Positions 26,829-36,026 of a stretch of DNA of 64,000 nt are shown here, piece after piece. The translations under genes and the position numbers were made by a program. The stretch lies in assembly GCF_900116255.1 (NCBI RefSeq), contig NZ_FPAI01000004.1:62001-126000 (forward strand). Direction: 5' to 3'. Position 1 is the first letter of the stretch; every line of letters starts with the position of its first letter. Source of the stretch: Halolactibacillus miurensis. GTDB taxonomy: Bacteria; Bacillota; Bacilli; Bacillales; Amphibacillaceae. Under the pieces are notes generated by a model. The model saw nothing but the letters and a program-made list of their open reading frames with translations. It did no database searches and was not told the DNA's origin.

Positions 26829-28014
26829 TGGTATGTTATCACAAGACGAGATTGATGCTCTACTAAACGGAACATCAGATGAAGAAGAAACAGAAACAAA
26901 CGACGTGACAAATGAGACACTAGAAAATACCGCAAATATTCTCTCAGATATTGAAATAGATGCATTAGGTGAAATTGGTAATATCTCTTTTGGTAGTTCA
27001 GCAACGACACTTGCGACATTATTAAATCAAAAAGTAGATATAACGACACCAGAGATCTCAATTGTTAAACGTAATCAGTTAGAACAAGAATTTCCGCATC
27101 CTCATGTCGGTGTTGAAGTCGAGTACACAGAAGGTTTTGAAGGGGATAATTTATTCGTCTTAAAATCAAGTGATGCGTCAATTATTGCAGACTTAATGCT
27201 AGGTGGTGATGGGTCTAATAGTGAAACTGAACTTAATGAAATCCATATGAGTGCCGTCCAGGAAGCAATGAATCAAATGATGGGAACAGCCGCCACGAGC
27301 ATGTCAACGATGTTCTCAAAACGCATTGACATTTCTCCCCCTCAAACGGTGATGTTAGAAGTGGGGACAGAGGAAAGTGATAAATATATTCCGGATGATG
27401 AATTTATCATTAAAGTTTCATTCCAGTTAAAGATTGGGTCATTGATTGATTCGAAAATCATGCAGTTATTACCGCCATCTTTTGCGAAAGCAATGGTTGA
27501 TGAGTTGTTAAATGGTCCAAAAGAAGAACCAAAACAAGTCGCGCCACCAGTGCAAGAGGCTCCTAATCAGGTATCGCAAGAGCCACAACAACAGACACAA
27601 ACGCAAGTGAATATGAATCAGGCGCCGCAACAACAAATGTATCAACAGCCACCACGTCAGCCTAGAAATATGGGTGAACCGATGGCGAATCAACAAAACA
27701 TCGAACAAGCAAGTTTCCAAGCGTTTGAACCGATCCAATTGCCGGAACATGAAAAGCGCAATTTAGATATGCTGTTAGATATTCCGCTACAAGTGACAGT
27801 AGAACTCGGTCGCACGAAACGAGCAGTTAAAGACATTTTAGATTTATCGACAGGCTCTATTTTAGAACTTGATAAACTCGCCGGTGAACCGGTTGATATT
27901 CATGTAAACAATAAGCTTATTGCACAAGGTGAAGTTGTCGTTATTGATGAGAACTTTGGTGTGAGAGTAACAGAAATTATTAGTCAAAGTGATCGACTAA
28001 AAAAACTAAGATAA
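26818..28014 (+). CDS. fliY: Flagellar motor switch phosphatase FliY
   Basis: A 398-residue Gram-positive switch protein combining a CheY-P phosphatase with a FliN domain. An N-terminal MLSQDEIDALLNG peptide binds CheY; two CheC-type active sites show Glu52-Asn55 (GEIGNISFG) and Glu149-Asn152 (VQEAMNQM). A Gln/Pro-rich linker at about 233-301 leads to the SpoA/FliN domain (LQVTVELGRTKRAVKDILDLS). The start at 26818 follows GGAGGG by 8 nt; the codon at 26821 is also ATG. Confidence 0.96.
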   Translation: MMSDGMLSQDEIDALLNGTSDEEETETNDVTNETLENTANILSDIEIDALGEIGNISFGSSATTLATLLNQKVDITTPEISIVKRNQLEQEFPHPHVGVEVEYTEGFEGDNLFVLKSSDASIIADLMLGGDGSNSETELNEIHMSAVQEAMNQMMGTAATSMSTMFSKRIDISPPQTVMLEVGTEESDKYIPDDEFIIKVSFQLKIGSLIDSKIMQLLPPSFAKAMVDELLNGPKEEPKQVAPPVQEAPNQVSQEPQQQTQTQVNMNQAPQQQMYQQPPRQPRNMGEPMANQQNIEQASFQAFEPIQLPEHEKRNLDMLLDIPLQVTVELGRTKRAVKDILDLSTGSILELDKLAGEPVDIHVNNKLIAQGEVVVIDENFGVRVTEIISQSDRLKKLR

Positions 28015-28043
28015 TAATGGAGACATTTTAGGAGGAAACAACC

Positions 28044-28406
28044 ATGGCAAATACAGTATTAATCGTAGACGATGCAGCATTTATGAGAATGATGATTAAA
28101 GATATTTTATCTAAAAATGGCTTTGATGTCGTAGGGGAAGCTGAAAATGGACAAGTTGCTGTAGAAAAATATACTGAACTAACACCAGACCTTGTGACAA
28201 TGGATATTACCATGCCAGAAAAAGACGGGATTCAAGCATTAAAAGAAATTAAAGCACACAATCCAAATGCGACTGTTATTATGTGCTCAGCAATGGGACA
28301 ACAAGCAATGGTAATCGATGCTATTCAGGCGGGAGCGAAAGACTTTATTGTTAAGCCATTTCAAGCTGACCGTGTGTTAGAGGCCATCAATAAAGCATTA
28401 GGATAA
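28044..28406 (+). CDS. cheY: Chemotaxis response regulator CheY
   Basis: A 120-residue receiver domain with Asp9-Asp10, phospho-acceptor Asp54 in VTMDITMP and Lys104 in IVKPF. In Bacillus CheY-P binding to FliM promotes counterclockwise rotation (running). TAGGAGGAAACAACC precedes the start. It lies between fliY, which dephosphorylates it, and fliO. Confidence 0.97.
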   Translation: MANTVLIVDDAAFMRMMIKDILSKNGFDVVGEAENGQVAVEKYTELTPDLVTMDITMPEKDGIQALKEIKAHNPNATVIMCSAMGQQAMVIDAIQAGAKDFIVKPFQADRVLEAINKALG

Positions 28407-28407
28407 T

Positions 28408-29118
28408 ATGATGAAACGTTGGATTAGCCTTTGTTTTATTATGTTTATTTGTTTGTTTCCGCATACTGTCCTCGCTGAAGACGATAATGGATCCGTACTT
28501 GATGCTTATCGCCAATCTTCCACAGATGAATCAGAAACAAACCAATCGGAATCAGATGATGGCAACAATCAGGTTCTGAACGATCAAGCAGAAACACCAG
28601 CGGAAACGACGCCATCTTTATTTGAAGATAATGATGACACGCTTAGTTTTTGGGGCTTAGTCATTCGATTTCTATTAGCATTAGCACTTGTCGTTGTGCT
28701 TATTTACGTCTTACTTAAACTGATGAATAAATTCACGTCAAAACAGGGGCAATTAAAAAACCTTGAAAACCTTGGAGGAATTTCTGTTGGTATGAACAAG
28801 TCGGTACAACTTGTAAAAGTTGGTTCCACTGTGTATCTACTTGGTGTAGGTGATACGGTTGAATTATTAACAGAAGTAACAGATCAAGCGTTTATTGATC
28901 AACTGTTAAGTAACAAAGAGGCACCAGGTGCTGACCTTTTTTCAAAAGTTACGCAATCTTTACAGCAACAAAAACAATTTAAAAACAATGATATAACATC
29001 TTCCGATCACACAAATAAAGCATCCTTTTCGGCGTTATTCGAAGGTGAATTAAAACAGATGAAAAATAAACAGTCAAAGATAAGAGAAGATATTAAGGGG
29101 CATGATCGCTATGAATGA
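28408..29118 (+). CDS. fliO: Flagellar export protein FliO (FliZ)
   Basis: A 236-residue protein with an N-terminal signal peptide (about 1-23, ending HTVLA), an acidic extracytoplasmic stretch of about 60 residues, a membrane segment at about 82-104 (LVIRFLLALALVVVLIYVLL) and a cytoplasmic SH3-like FliO domain (LGGISVGMNKSVQLVKVG). FliO helps assemble the FliP ring. It starts 1 nt after the cheY stop; ATG 28411 is an equally good start. Confidence 0.93.
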   Translation: MMKRWISLCFIMFICLFPHTVLAEDDNGSVLDAYRQSSTDESETNQSESDDGNNQVLNDQAETPAETTPSLFEDNDDTLSFWGLVIRFLLALALVVVLIYVLLKLMNKFTSKQGQLKNLENLGGISVGMNKSVQLVKVGSTVYLLGVGDTVELLTEVTDQAFIDQLLSNKEAPGADLFSKVTQSLQQQKQFKNNDITSSDHTNKASFSALFEGELKQMKNKQSKIREDIKGHDRYE

Positions 29119-29779
29119 ATTTATTGATATATTTAGTTCAAGTGATCCGGAAAATGTAGCGACCTCTGTTCAGTTACTACTGCTACTAACGGTATTTTCA
29201 CTAGCTCCTGGTATACTAATCTTAATGACCAGCTTTACAAGAATTATTATCGTGTTGTCTTTTACACGTACCTCACTCGCAACTCAACAGATGCCACCTA
29301 ATCAATTATTGGTTGGCCTTGCCTTATTTATGACTTTCTTTATTATGGCGCCAACTTTTTCAGAGATTAATGAACAAGCCTTAACGCCATTATTAGACGA
29401 AGAAATCAACATAGAGGAAGCGTATGAACGAGCGAGTACACCCATTAAGATGTTTATGGCAGATCATACCCGTGAACGGGATTTAGCTTTATTTTTAAAC
29501 TATATTGAAGCACCTGAAATTGAAACAATCGAAGACATTCCACTGACAGCTTTAGTCCCGGCATTTGCGATTAGTGAATTAAAAACTGCTTTTACAATGG
29601 GTTTTATGATTTTCATTCCGTTTCTTGTCATTGACATGACCGTTGCCAGTGTCTTAATGTCGATGGGGATGATGATGCTGCCACCAGTTATGATTTCATT
29701 GCCGTTTAAAGTGCTTTTATTTGTCTTAGTGGATGGGTGGTATTTAATATCAGAAGCATTATTATCGAGTTTTAATTAG
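29111..29779 (+). CDS. fliP: Flagellar type III export gate protein FliP
   Basis: A 222-residue polytopic membrane protein, matching the Bacillus length of about 221. It begins MNEFIDIFSSSDPENV and contains LLTVFSLAPGILILMTSFTR, the MPPNQLLVGLALF segment and the C-terminal MGMMMLPPVMISLPFK. FliP forms the core pore with FliQ and FliR. The start at 29111 is 10 nt after AAGGGG; ATG 29102 is too close to that site. Confidence 0.96.
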   Translation: MNEFIDIFSSSDPENVATSVQLLLLLTVFSLAPGILILMTSFTRIIIVLSFTRTSLATQQMPPNQLLVGLALFMTFFIMAPTFSEINEQALTPLLDEEINIEEAYERASTPIKMFMADHTRERDLALFLNYIEAPEIETIEDIPLTALVPAFAISELKTAFTMGFMIFIPFLVIDMTVASVLMSMGMMMLPPVMISLPFKVLLFVLVDGWYLISEALLSSFN

Positions 29780-29793
29780 AAAGAGGCGAAAGT

Positions 29794-30063
29794 ATGAGTG
29801 GAGAATTTGTTATTTCATTAGCTGAACGTGGCATTACGACCGTATTAATGGTGGCAGGCCCCCTGCTTATTTTAGCACTTGTCGTCGGTCTACTCGTCAG
29901 CATATTTCAAGCAACAACACAAATCCAAGAGCAAACCTTAGCCTTTATCCCAAAGATTGTCGCTGTTTTATTCGGCTTAGTTATTTTCGGTCCGTGGATG
30001 CTCACGCAAGTGGTGCAATTTACTACGGAGATTTTTCAGAATCTTACTACGGTTATTAGATAA
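29794..30063 (+). CDS. fliQ: Flagellar type III export gate protein FliQ
   Basis: An 89-residue protein with two membrane hairpins (about 17-37 and 52-75) and the conserved LLVSIFQATTQIQEQTLAFIPK loop. It packs around FliP in the export gate. GAAAGAGGCGAAAGT precedes the ATG. Spacing is 14 bp from fliP and 2 bp to fliR. Confidence 0.96.
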   Translation: MSGEFVISLAERGITTVLMVAGPLLILALVVGLLVSIFQATTQIQEQTLAFIPKIVAVLFGLVIFGPWMLTQVVQFTTEIFQNLTTVIR

Positions 30064-30065
30064 CG

Positions 30066-30842
30066 ATGCTAGCTGTTATTGAACTCGATTGGGTGACGGT
30101 TTTTTTACTTGTTTTTGGTCGACTTGCAGGATTTTTTGTGACGTTACCGATTTTTTCTTATCGCAATATTCCCACGCAATTTAAAATCGGTTTTGCTGCT
30201 TTTGTGAGCATGATGATGATGTTTACCATGGAGTTACCGATTATTGATTTAGATTTAACCTTTGTTTTCTTGCTTATAAAAGAAGTCATTATCGGTTTAA
30301 TTATTGGCTTTGTCGCTTATATTATTATGTCCGCTATTCAAATTGCAGGTAACTTTATTGATTTTCAAATGGGCTTTGCGATCGCAAATGTCATCGACCC
30401 ACAAACAGGTGCGCAAGGACCTGTTATTGGTCAATATTTATATATCATTGCGTTAATGTTTCTCCTTGCCGTCGATGGTCATCATCTCCTGATTCAAGGA
30501 GCAATCCATAGCTTTGATGTCATCCAAGTGGACCAACTCATTGATTTAGGGCAAGATCAATTGTTAGTGACGGCCGTTAATATCTTTAATCAACTCTTTT
30601 TAATTGCCTTTCAGATGGCGATTCCCATTGTGGGCACGTTATTTTTAGTTGATGTGACGTTAGGCATTATCGCTCGTACAGTACCCCAATTAAATGTATT
30701 CGTCGTCGGCATTCCGCTTAAGATTGGCGTGGCACTTTTTGTCCTAAGTTTGTTTATGATCGCTTATATTGATTTAGTGAAGCGTCTCGTACATTATGTT
30801 ATTGAAATGATGCAAGTGCTTATGCGTATTCTTGGAGGTTAA
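30066..30842 (+). CDS. fliR: Flagellar type III export gate protein FliR
   Basis: A 258-residue polytopic membrane protein with FGRLAGFFVTLPIFSYRNIP at the N-terminus and the family segment QIAGNFIDFQMGFAIANVIDPQTGAQ. A C-terminal LNVFVVGIPLKIGVAL is also typical. It completes the FliPQR gate. It starts 2 nt after fliQ without a strong Shine-Dalgarno, so coupling is likely. Confidence 0.96.
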   Translation: MLAVIELDWVTVFLLVFGRLAGFFVTLPIFSYRNIPTQFKIGFAAFVSMMMMFTMELPIIDLDLTFVFLLIKEVIIGLIIGFVAYIIMSAIQIAGNFIDFQMGFAIANVIDPQTGAQGPVIGQYLYIIALMFLLAVDGHHLLIQGAIHSFDVIQVDQLIDLGQDQLLVTAVNIFNQLFLIAFQMAIPIVGTLFLVDVTLGIIARTVPQLNVFVVGIPLKIGVALFVLSLFMIAYIDLVKRLVHYVIEMMQVLMRILGG

Positions 30843-30846
30843 TTAC

Positions 30847-31935
30847 ATGACTTATTTACAACTGAATCTCCAATTTTTCTCTGGTGAAAAAACAGAAAAA
30901 GCAACACCAAAAAAACGAGAAGACACAAGAAAAAAGGGACAAGTCGCTAAAAGCCAAGATATCAATACGGCTGTGGCGCTATTTATGATTTTTTTAACCT
31001 TTATGTTGCTCGGTTCATTTTGGAAGATGCGATTAACGAATCTATTAACGAAAGTATTTTCAGAATATACGCAGTGGACGTTAACCTTTGATTCCATTCA
31101 ATTAATTATTGTCGAAGTACTAGGTTATATCGGCTTAACGATTGCACCTGTATTAGGTGTCGCACTCATAAGCGGTGTAGCGAGTAATTTAGCGCAGATT
31201 GGCTTTTTATTTACGACAGAACCACTTGCCTTTAAGTTAGATAAAATTGATCCGATTTCAGGATTTAAACGCTTATTTTCTCCCCGTGCTTTAGTTGAAC
31301 TGGTCAAGTCATTACTTAAAATTAGTTTTGTGGCGGCTGTGACGGTGACGGTTGTATGGATGAGAAAAGATGACGTTTTTATGTTAGCCTTTAAAGATTT
31401 AGATACCGCCCTTGCCTTTTTTGGTGAGACGACTATTTTTATCGGTATTGCTGGCGCGATTAGTTTATTTATTATTGGTGTATTAGATTATATATACCAA
31501 CGATATGATTATGAAAAAAATATTCGTATGTCTAAACAAGACATTAAAGATGAATATAAAAATATTGAAGGCGACCCGCTAATCAAATCAAAAATTAAAG
31601 AGCGACAACGTCAGATGGCGATGAGTCGTATGATGAGTGAGGTACCTGAGGCTGACGTCATTATTACTAACCCTACACATTATGCGGTGGCGATTAAATA
31701 TGATGAAAGTAATGGGTCCCACCAAGCACCTTTCGTTGTGGCAAAAGGGGTCGATTATGTCGCCCTTAAGATGAGAGAAATTGCGACGCACCATGAGGTG
31801 ACGATTATCGAAAATCGTCCATTAGCACGCGCCCTATACCGGGACGTTGAGATTGGTCAAGATATTGATGAATCGTATTATCAGGCAGTGGCTGAAATAC
31901 TTGCCTATGTCTATCGTTTAGAGAAAAAAGCTTAG
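30847..31935 (+). CDS. flhB: Flagellar export switch protein FlhB
   Basis: A 362-residue protein with the LQFFSGEKTEKATPKKRED N-terminus, four membrane segments between about 35 and 210, and a cytoplasmic domain with the autocleavage motif NPTH at 275-278. Cleavage there switches substrate specificity from rod/hook to filament with FliK. The start at 30847 follows GGAGG, which overlaps the fliR stop. A cleavage-site-free relative is at 6914-7204. Confidence 0.97.
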   Translation: MTYLQLNLQFFSGEKTEKATPKKREDTRKKGQVAKSQDINTAVALFMIFLTFMLLGSFWKMRLTNLLTKVFSEYTQWTLTFDSIQLIIVEVLGYIGLTIAPVLGVALISGVASNLAQIGFLFTTEPLAFKLDKIDPISGFKRLFSPRALVELVKSLLKISFVAAVTVTVVWMRKDDVFMLAFKDLDTALAFFGETTIFIGIAGAISLFIIGVLDYIYQRYDYEKNIRMSKQDIKDEYKNIEGDPLIKSKIKERQRQMAMSRMMSEVPEADVIITNPTHYAVAIKYDESNGSHQAPFVVAKGVDYVALKMREIATHHEVTIIENRPLARALYRDVEIGQDIDESYYQAVAEILAYVYRLEKKA

Positions 31936-31964
31936 TTTTCTGAGGGTAAGGAGAGTAAACATTT

Positions 31965-33998
31965 ATGCGAGCAAGAGATTTTACCGTTGTGTTATTTGTC
32001 ATCACGATTATCGTGATGTTAATTATTCCACTACCAGATATACTTTTAAGTATTTTAATATTGACGAATATTTCACTTTCCCTCATTGTCATTTTAGTTG
32101 CGATGAACACATCAGAACCATTAGAGTTCTCGATTTTGCCATCGCTCTTACTATTACTGACCCTATTTCGGTTAGGTCTTAATGTTTCAACGACACGATC
32201 TATTTTAGGTACAGGTTCAGCGGGTAATGTGGTTGAAACATTTGGAACGTTTGTTATTGGTGGCAATCCGCTTGTTGGTTTTGTTGTGTTCGTCATTTTA
32301 ATCATTATTCAGTTTTTAGTTATTACAAAAGGTTCAGAGCGTGTTTCAGAAGTGGGTGCGCGTTTTACGTTAGATGCGATGCCTGGTAAGCAGATGAGTA
32401 TTGATGCAGATTTAAACGCAGGACTGATCAATGAACAACAAGCGAAACAGCGTCGTGAAAAAATCGAACGCGAAGCTGACTTTTACGGGGCCATGGATGG
32501 TGCGAGTAAATTCGTCAAAGGAGACGCCATTGCCGGTATTATTATCGTCATGATCAATATCATTTTTGGTTTAATTATCGGTATGTTGCAAGAAGGGATG
32601 AGCTTCAATGAAGCCTTATCAACCTACATGCAGTTAACAGTTGGGGATGGGCTTGTCAGTCAAATACCTGCGCTTCTGATTTCAACAGCAACAGGTATTA
32701 TCGTGACCCGTGCGGTATCTGAAGGTAACTTAAGTACCGATGTTACCGGGCAATTACTACAATATCCTAAACTATTATATGTAGCAGGTGGAACCATCTT
32801 TCTATTTGGATTTACTCCGATTAATTCAGTATTAACGACGATCATCGCTTTGATTCTGATTGGAGGTGGCTACTTACTAGAACGTCCCAAAACGGAAGCG
32901 TTTGTCGATGAGGCAGAAGTCGAAGAAGAAGAAACAACAGAAGATATGCGTTCTCAAGAAAATGTGGTCGACTTAATCAGTATGGATCCGATTGAATTTG
33001 AATTCGGATATGCTCTCATTCCTCTGGTTGACGCGAGTCAAGGCGGTGACTTAATGGACCGCATCGTGATGATCAGACGACAACTGGCGATTGAACTTGG
33101 TTTAGTCATTCCAGTAGTAAGAATTAGAGACAACATTCAACTACAGCCGAATGCTTATTCACTAAAAATAAAGGGTAATGAAGTAGCAGCAGGTGAATTA
33201 TTGTTGGATCACTTCTTGGCCATGACTGGTGGTTTAGATGGTGATGATTTAGAAGGTATTCAAACAACGGAACCAGCCTTTGGTCTTCCAGCGAAATGGA
33301 TCACAGAAGAACTAAAAGATGATGCTGAGCTCAATGGCTATACTGTGGTCGATCCGCCATCTGTTGTGGCAACGCATATTACCGAGGTCATTAAAAAACA
33401 TGCGCATCAATTACTCGGACGTCAAGAAACAAAACAACTGATTGATCATTTGAAGGAATCGTATCCTATCTTAGTCGATGAGGTCACGCCAGACGTCTTA
33501 TCTGTAGGGGACGTGCAAAAAGTATTAGCCAAACTATTACGCGAGCAAGTCTCGATTCGAAATCTTCCGGTTATTTTTGAAACGTTAGCTGATTTTGGGA
33601 AGATGACAAACGATACGGAATTACTTGGTGAGTATGCGAGACAGTCGCTCGCATCACAAATTACGAAGCAATACTCGCAAGGTAAATCAGAACTGAAAGT
33701 TATAACCGTGGCTGGTGAAGTAGAACAAACGATGGCTGAACACGTTCAACAAACGGAGCATGGTAATTATTTAGCGTTAGACCCCGATAAACAACAGCGT
33801 ATAATCCATGCGGTGAAAAATCAAATTGAGAAGATTTCTCTTCATGAAGAGTACCCGATTATTTTGTGCTCACCGACCATTCGTATGTATATGAAACAAC
33901 TGTTGGATCGGTTCTTCCCTCATGTTGTGGTGTTATCGTATAATGAATTGGAACCGAACTTAGATGTCCAAAGTGTAGGGGTGGTGAACATGACGTGA
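31965..33998 (+). CDS. flhA: Flagellar export protein FlhA
   Basis: A 677-residue export-gate subunit: about eight membrane segments in the first 310 residues, the FHIPEP-type region (FTLDAMPGKQMSIDADLNAG), and a large cytoplasmic domain that docks chaperones and substrates (IRDNIQLQPNAYSLKI). AAGGAGAG precedes the ATG at 31965. It overlaps flhF by 4 bp (GTGA). Confidence 0.97.
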   Translation: MRARDFTVVLFVITIIVMLIIPLPDILLSILILTNISLSLIVILVAMNTSEPLEFSILPSLLLLLTLFRLGLNVSTTRSILGTGSAGNVVETFGTFVIGGNPLVGFVVFVILIIIQFLVITKGSERVSEVGARFTLDAMPGKQMSIDADLNAGLINEQQAKQRREKIEREADFYGAMDGASKFVKGDAIAGIIIVMINIIFGLIIGMLQEGMSFNEALSTYMQLTVGDGLVSQIPALLISTATGIIVTRAVSEGNLSTDVTGQLLQYPKLLYVAGGTIFLFGFTPINSVLTTIIALILIGGGYLLERPKTEAFVDEAEVEEEETTEDMRSQENVVDLISMDPIEFEFGYALIPLVDASQGGDLMDRIVMIRRQLAIELGLVIPVVRIRDNIQLQPNAYSLKIKGNEVAAGELLLDHFLAMTGGLDGDDLEGIQTTEPAFGLPAKWITEELKDDAELNGYTVVDPPSVVATHITEVIKKHAHQLLGRQETKQLIDHLKESYPILVDEVTPDVLSVGDVQKVLAKLLREQVSIRNLPVIFETLADFGKMTNDTELLGEYARQSLASQITKQYSQGKSELKVITVAGEVEQTMAEHVQQTEHGNYLALDPDKQQRIIHAVKNQIEKISLHEEYPIILCSPTIRMYMKQLLDRFFPHVVVLSYNELEPNLDVQSVGVVNMT

Positions 33999-35173
33999 AG
34001 TTAAAAAAGTATATCGCAAAATCAATGCCTGAGGCGATGCAACAAGTGAGAAAAGAACTCGGACCGGATGCGGTTATTTTAAACAGTAAAACAGTCGAAA
34101 CAGGTGGGTTTTTAGGTTTATTTAAAAAGAAGAATATTGAGGTGGTCGCAGCTGTTGACCCACAACAGAAGCCATCACCGATAAAAAAGCCATCACCTCA
34201 AAGACCTGTTTCACAAGCGCAACCGTACCAAATAGCTGACCAGCAAGGGAATCAAAAAAAAGCCTCCCTTCAATCTTTTATTACAAACGAAACGAAGGCG
34301 GAAAAAGAGCAACAAATCGTGCTTGAAGAACTTCGTTCACTAAGGAAATGGATGGAAGAATCAACGGATCAAAAAAGTCAATTTCCTGCTAGTTATGATA
34401 TGGTTTATCAAGAATTATTAGCAGAAGACATATCCAAATCACAGGCAGAGAGGCTCATTCAAGCAGTAATGGATAAAAACGATGAGCAAACCCTCGTGTA
34501 TGATGATATAAAAAATCAAGTGAAAGAAAGACTGACGAACTATTTTTATGAAACAGCCTCAGGTGTCATGAATTTTCAAACAAAATTCATTCACCTTGTC
34601 GGCCCTACCGGTGTTGGTAAAACAACGACCATCGCTAAGCTTGCCGCTAAGAGTTTAATGGAAGACAAGCTATCTGTTGCCATGATTACGACAGATACTT
34701 ACCGGATTGCGGCTATCGAACAACTAAAAACTTATGCGAAAATCTTAGATATTCCGATTGAGGTTTGTTATACCGTGGAGGATTACCAAAAAGCACGGCT
34801 AAAGTTCCAAGAATATGACCGTGTGTTTGTTGATACGGCAGGACGTAATTTTAAAGATGAAAAATATATTCGGGAGTTAGGCCAAATTGTTGATTTATCA
34901 AAAGATATTGAAACATATTTAGTGTTAAGTTTAACAGCAAAGCCGAAAGATATCCTTGCGATCTATCATCAATTTGATAAGATTCCTTTAAAAGGGTTTA
35001 TCTTAACGAAGCTGGATGAAACAGATACACTAGGTGTCATCGTTGACTTAGTGATGGAATCATCGCTAGGTGTCAGCTATGTCACGACAGGACAAGATGT
35101 ACCAGACGACATTAAACGTGCGACACCACGTTACTTATCTTCACACATTATGAGGTCACAACAACATGAATGA
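33995..35173 (+). CDS. flhF: Flagellar biosynthesis GTPase FlhF
   Basis: A 392-residue SRP-type GTPase that sets flagellar position and number. N-terminal KLKKYIAKSMPEAMQQVRKELGPDAVIL is followed by a Pro/Gln-rich linker (about 55-100), an N domain and the G domain with GPTGVGKTT at 203-211, DTAGRN and TKLDE. Start is GTG at 33995 overlapping the flhA stop. It overlaps flhG by 8 bp. Confidence 0.96.
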   Translation: MKLKKYIAKSMPEAMQQVRKELGPDAVILNSKTVETGGFLGLFKKKNIEVVAAVDPQQKPSPIKKPSPQRPVSQAQPYQIADQQGNQKKASLQSFITNETKAEKEQQIVLEELRSLRKWMEESTDQKSQFPASYDMVYQELLAEDISKSQAERLIQAVMDKNDEQTLVYDDIKNQVKERLTNYFYETASGVMNFQTKFIHLVGPTGVGKTTTIAKLAAKSLMEDKLSVAMITTDTYRIAAIEQLKTYAKILDIPIEVCYTVEDYQKARLKFQEYDRVFVDTAGRNFKDEKYIRELGQIVDLSKDIETYLVLSLTAKPKDILAIYHQFDKIPLKGFILTKLDETDTLGVIVDLVMESSLGVSYVTTGQDVPDDIKRATPRYLSSHIMRSQQHE

Positions 35174-36023
35174 TCAAGCACAACAATTACGAAGACAAAT
35201 GAATAAAGGCGCACACGAAGCGAAAACCATCGCCGTTATCAGTGGCAAAGGTGGCGTTGGAAAATCCAATATTACACTTAACGTAGCGATCGATCTTGTT
35301 AATAGAGGTAAAAAAGTAATGATTTTTGATTTAGATATAGGTATGGGTAATATAGATATCTTACTCGGACTCCAAAGTAAGTACTCCATCGTTGACATGT
35401 TTCAACAACATTTAAATATTGAAACGGTGATTGAAACGACAAGTCAAGGACTCGCTTACGTTACAGCTGGTTCTGGTTTGACGGATATTTTTCAAATGAA
35501 TGAAGAAAAAATACATTTCTTTCTAGATCAGTTTAATCGCGTACTTGCTCAGTACGATTATATCTTTTTCGATATGGGCGCAGGAGCGACAAGGGAAAGT
35601 TTGTTTTATATTTTATCGGCCGATGAGTGTTTTGTCGTAACAACCCCAGAGCCGACGGCTATGATGGATGCTTATGCCATGATTAAACATGTTCATGCCC
35701 GCAATAATGATCTGCCATTTTATTTAATTATGAACCGTGTGCAAGCAAAAAAAGAAGGTATGATGGCCATTGAACGCTTGAAGCGGGTGGTATATCAATT
35801 TCTAAATAAAGATATCATGTCACTTGGACAGCTATCTTATGATAAAATTGTATCAAAAGCTGTGTCCAAACAGACACCCTTTATCCTATCCGATCCAAAA
35901 TCAACGATTGCCAAAGACATACATGACTTAATGTCTCATTATTTAATCAATCCCGGTGCAGAGCCAACGACGCAAACGTCAGGATTTATATCAAAATTAA
36001 AGAAGTTAATCAAGGAGAGGTAG
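35166..36023 (+). CDS. flhG: Flagellar number regulator FlhG (YlxH), MinD-like ATPase
   Basis: A 285-residue ParA/MinD-type ATPase. A deviant Walker A SGKGGVGKSN begins at Ser26, with the IFDLDIGMGNIDILLG switch and a C-terminal amphipathic helix (FISKLKKLIKE) suited to membrane binding. The N-terminal DQAQQLRR segment is the FlhF-activating region. FlhG limits and spaces flagella. It overlaps flhF by 8 bp. Confidence 0.96.
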   Translation: MNDQAQQLRRQMNKGAHEAKTIAVISGKGGVGKSNITLNVAIDLVNRGKKVMIFDLDIGMGNIDILLGLQSKYSIVDMFQQHLNIETVIETTSQGLAYVTAGSGLTDIFQMNEEKIHFFLDQFNRVLAQYDYIFFDMGAGATRESLFYILSADECFVVTTPEPTAMMDAYAMIKHVHARNNDLPFYLIMNRVQAKKEGMMAIERLKRVVYQFLNKDIMSLGQLSYDKIVSKAVSKQTPFILSDPKSTIAKDIHDLMSHYLINPGAEPTTQTSGFISKLKKLIKER

Positions 36024-36026
36024 ATC

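Noticed and set aside
31805-32305. 166-codon open frame on the - strand across flhB-flhA
   Set aside because: It is the antisense of well-identified flagellar genes, has low-complexity composition and no Shine-Dalgarno. The same applies to the other - strand frames, such as 19890-20366 and 16967-17350.
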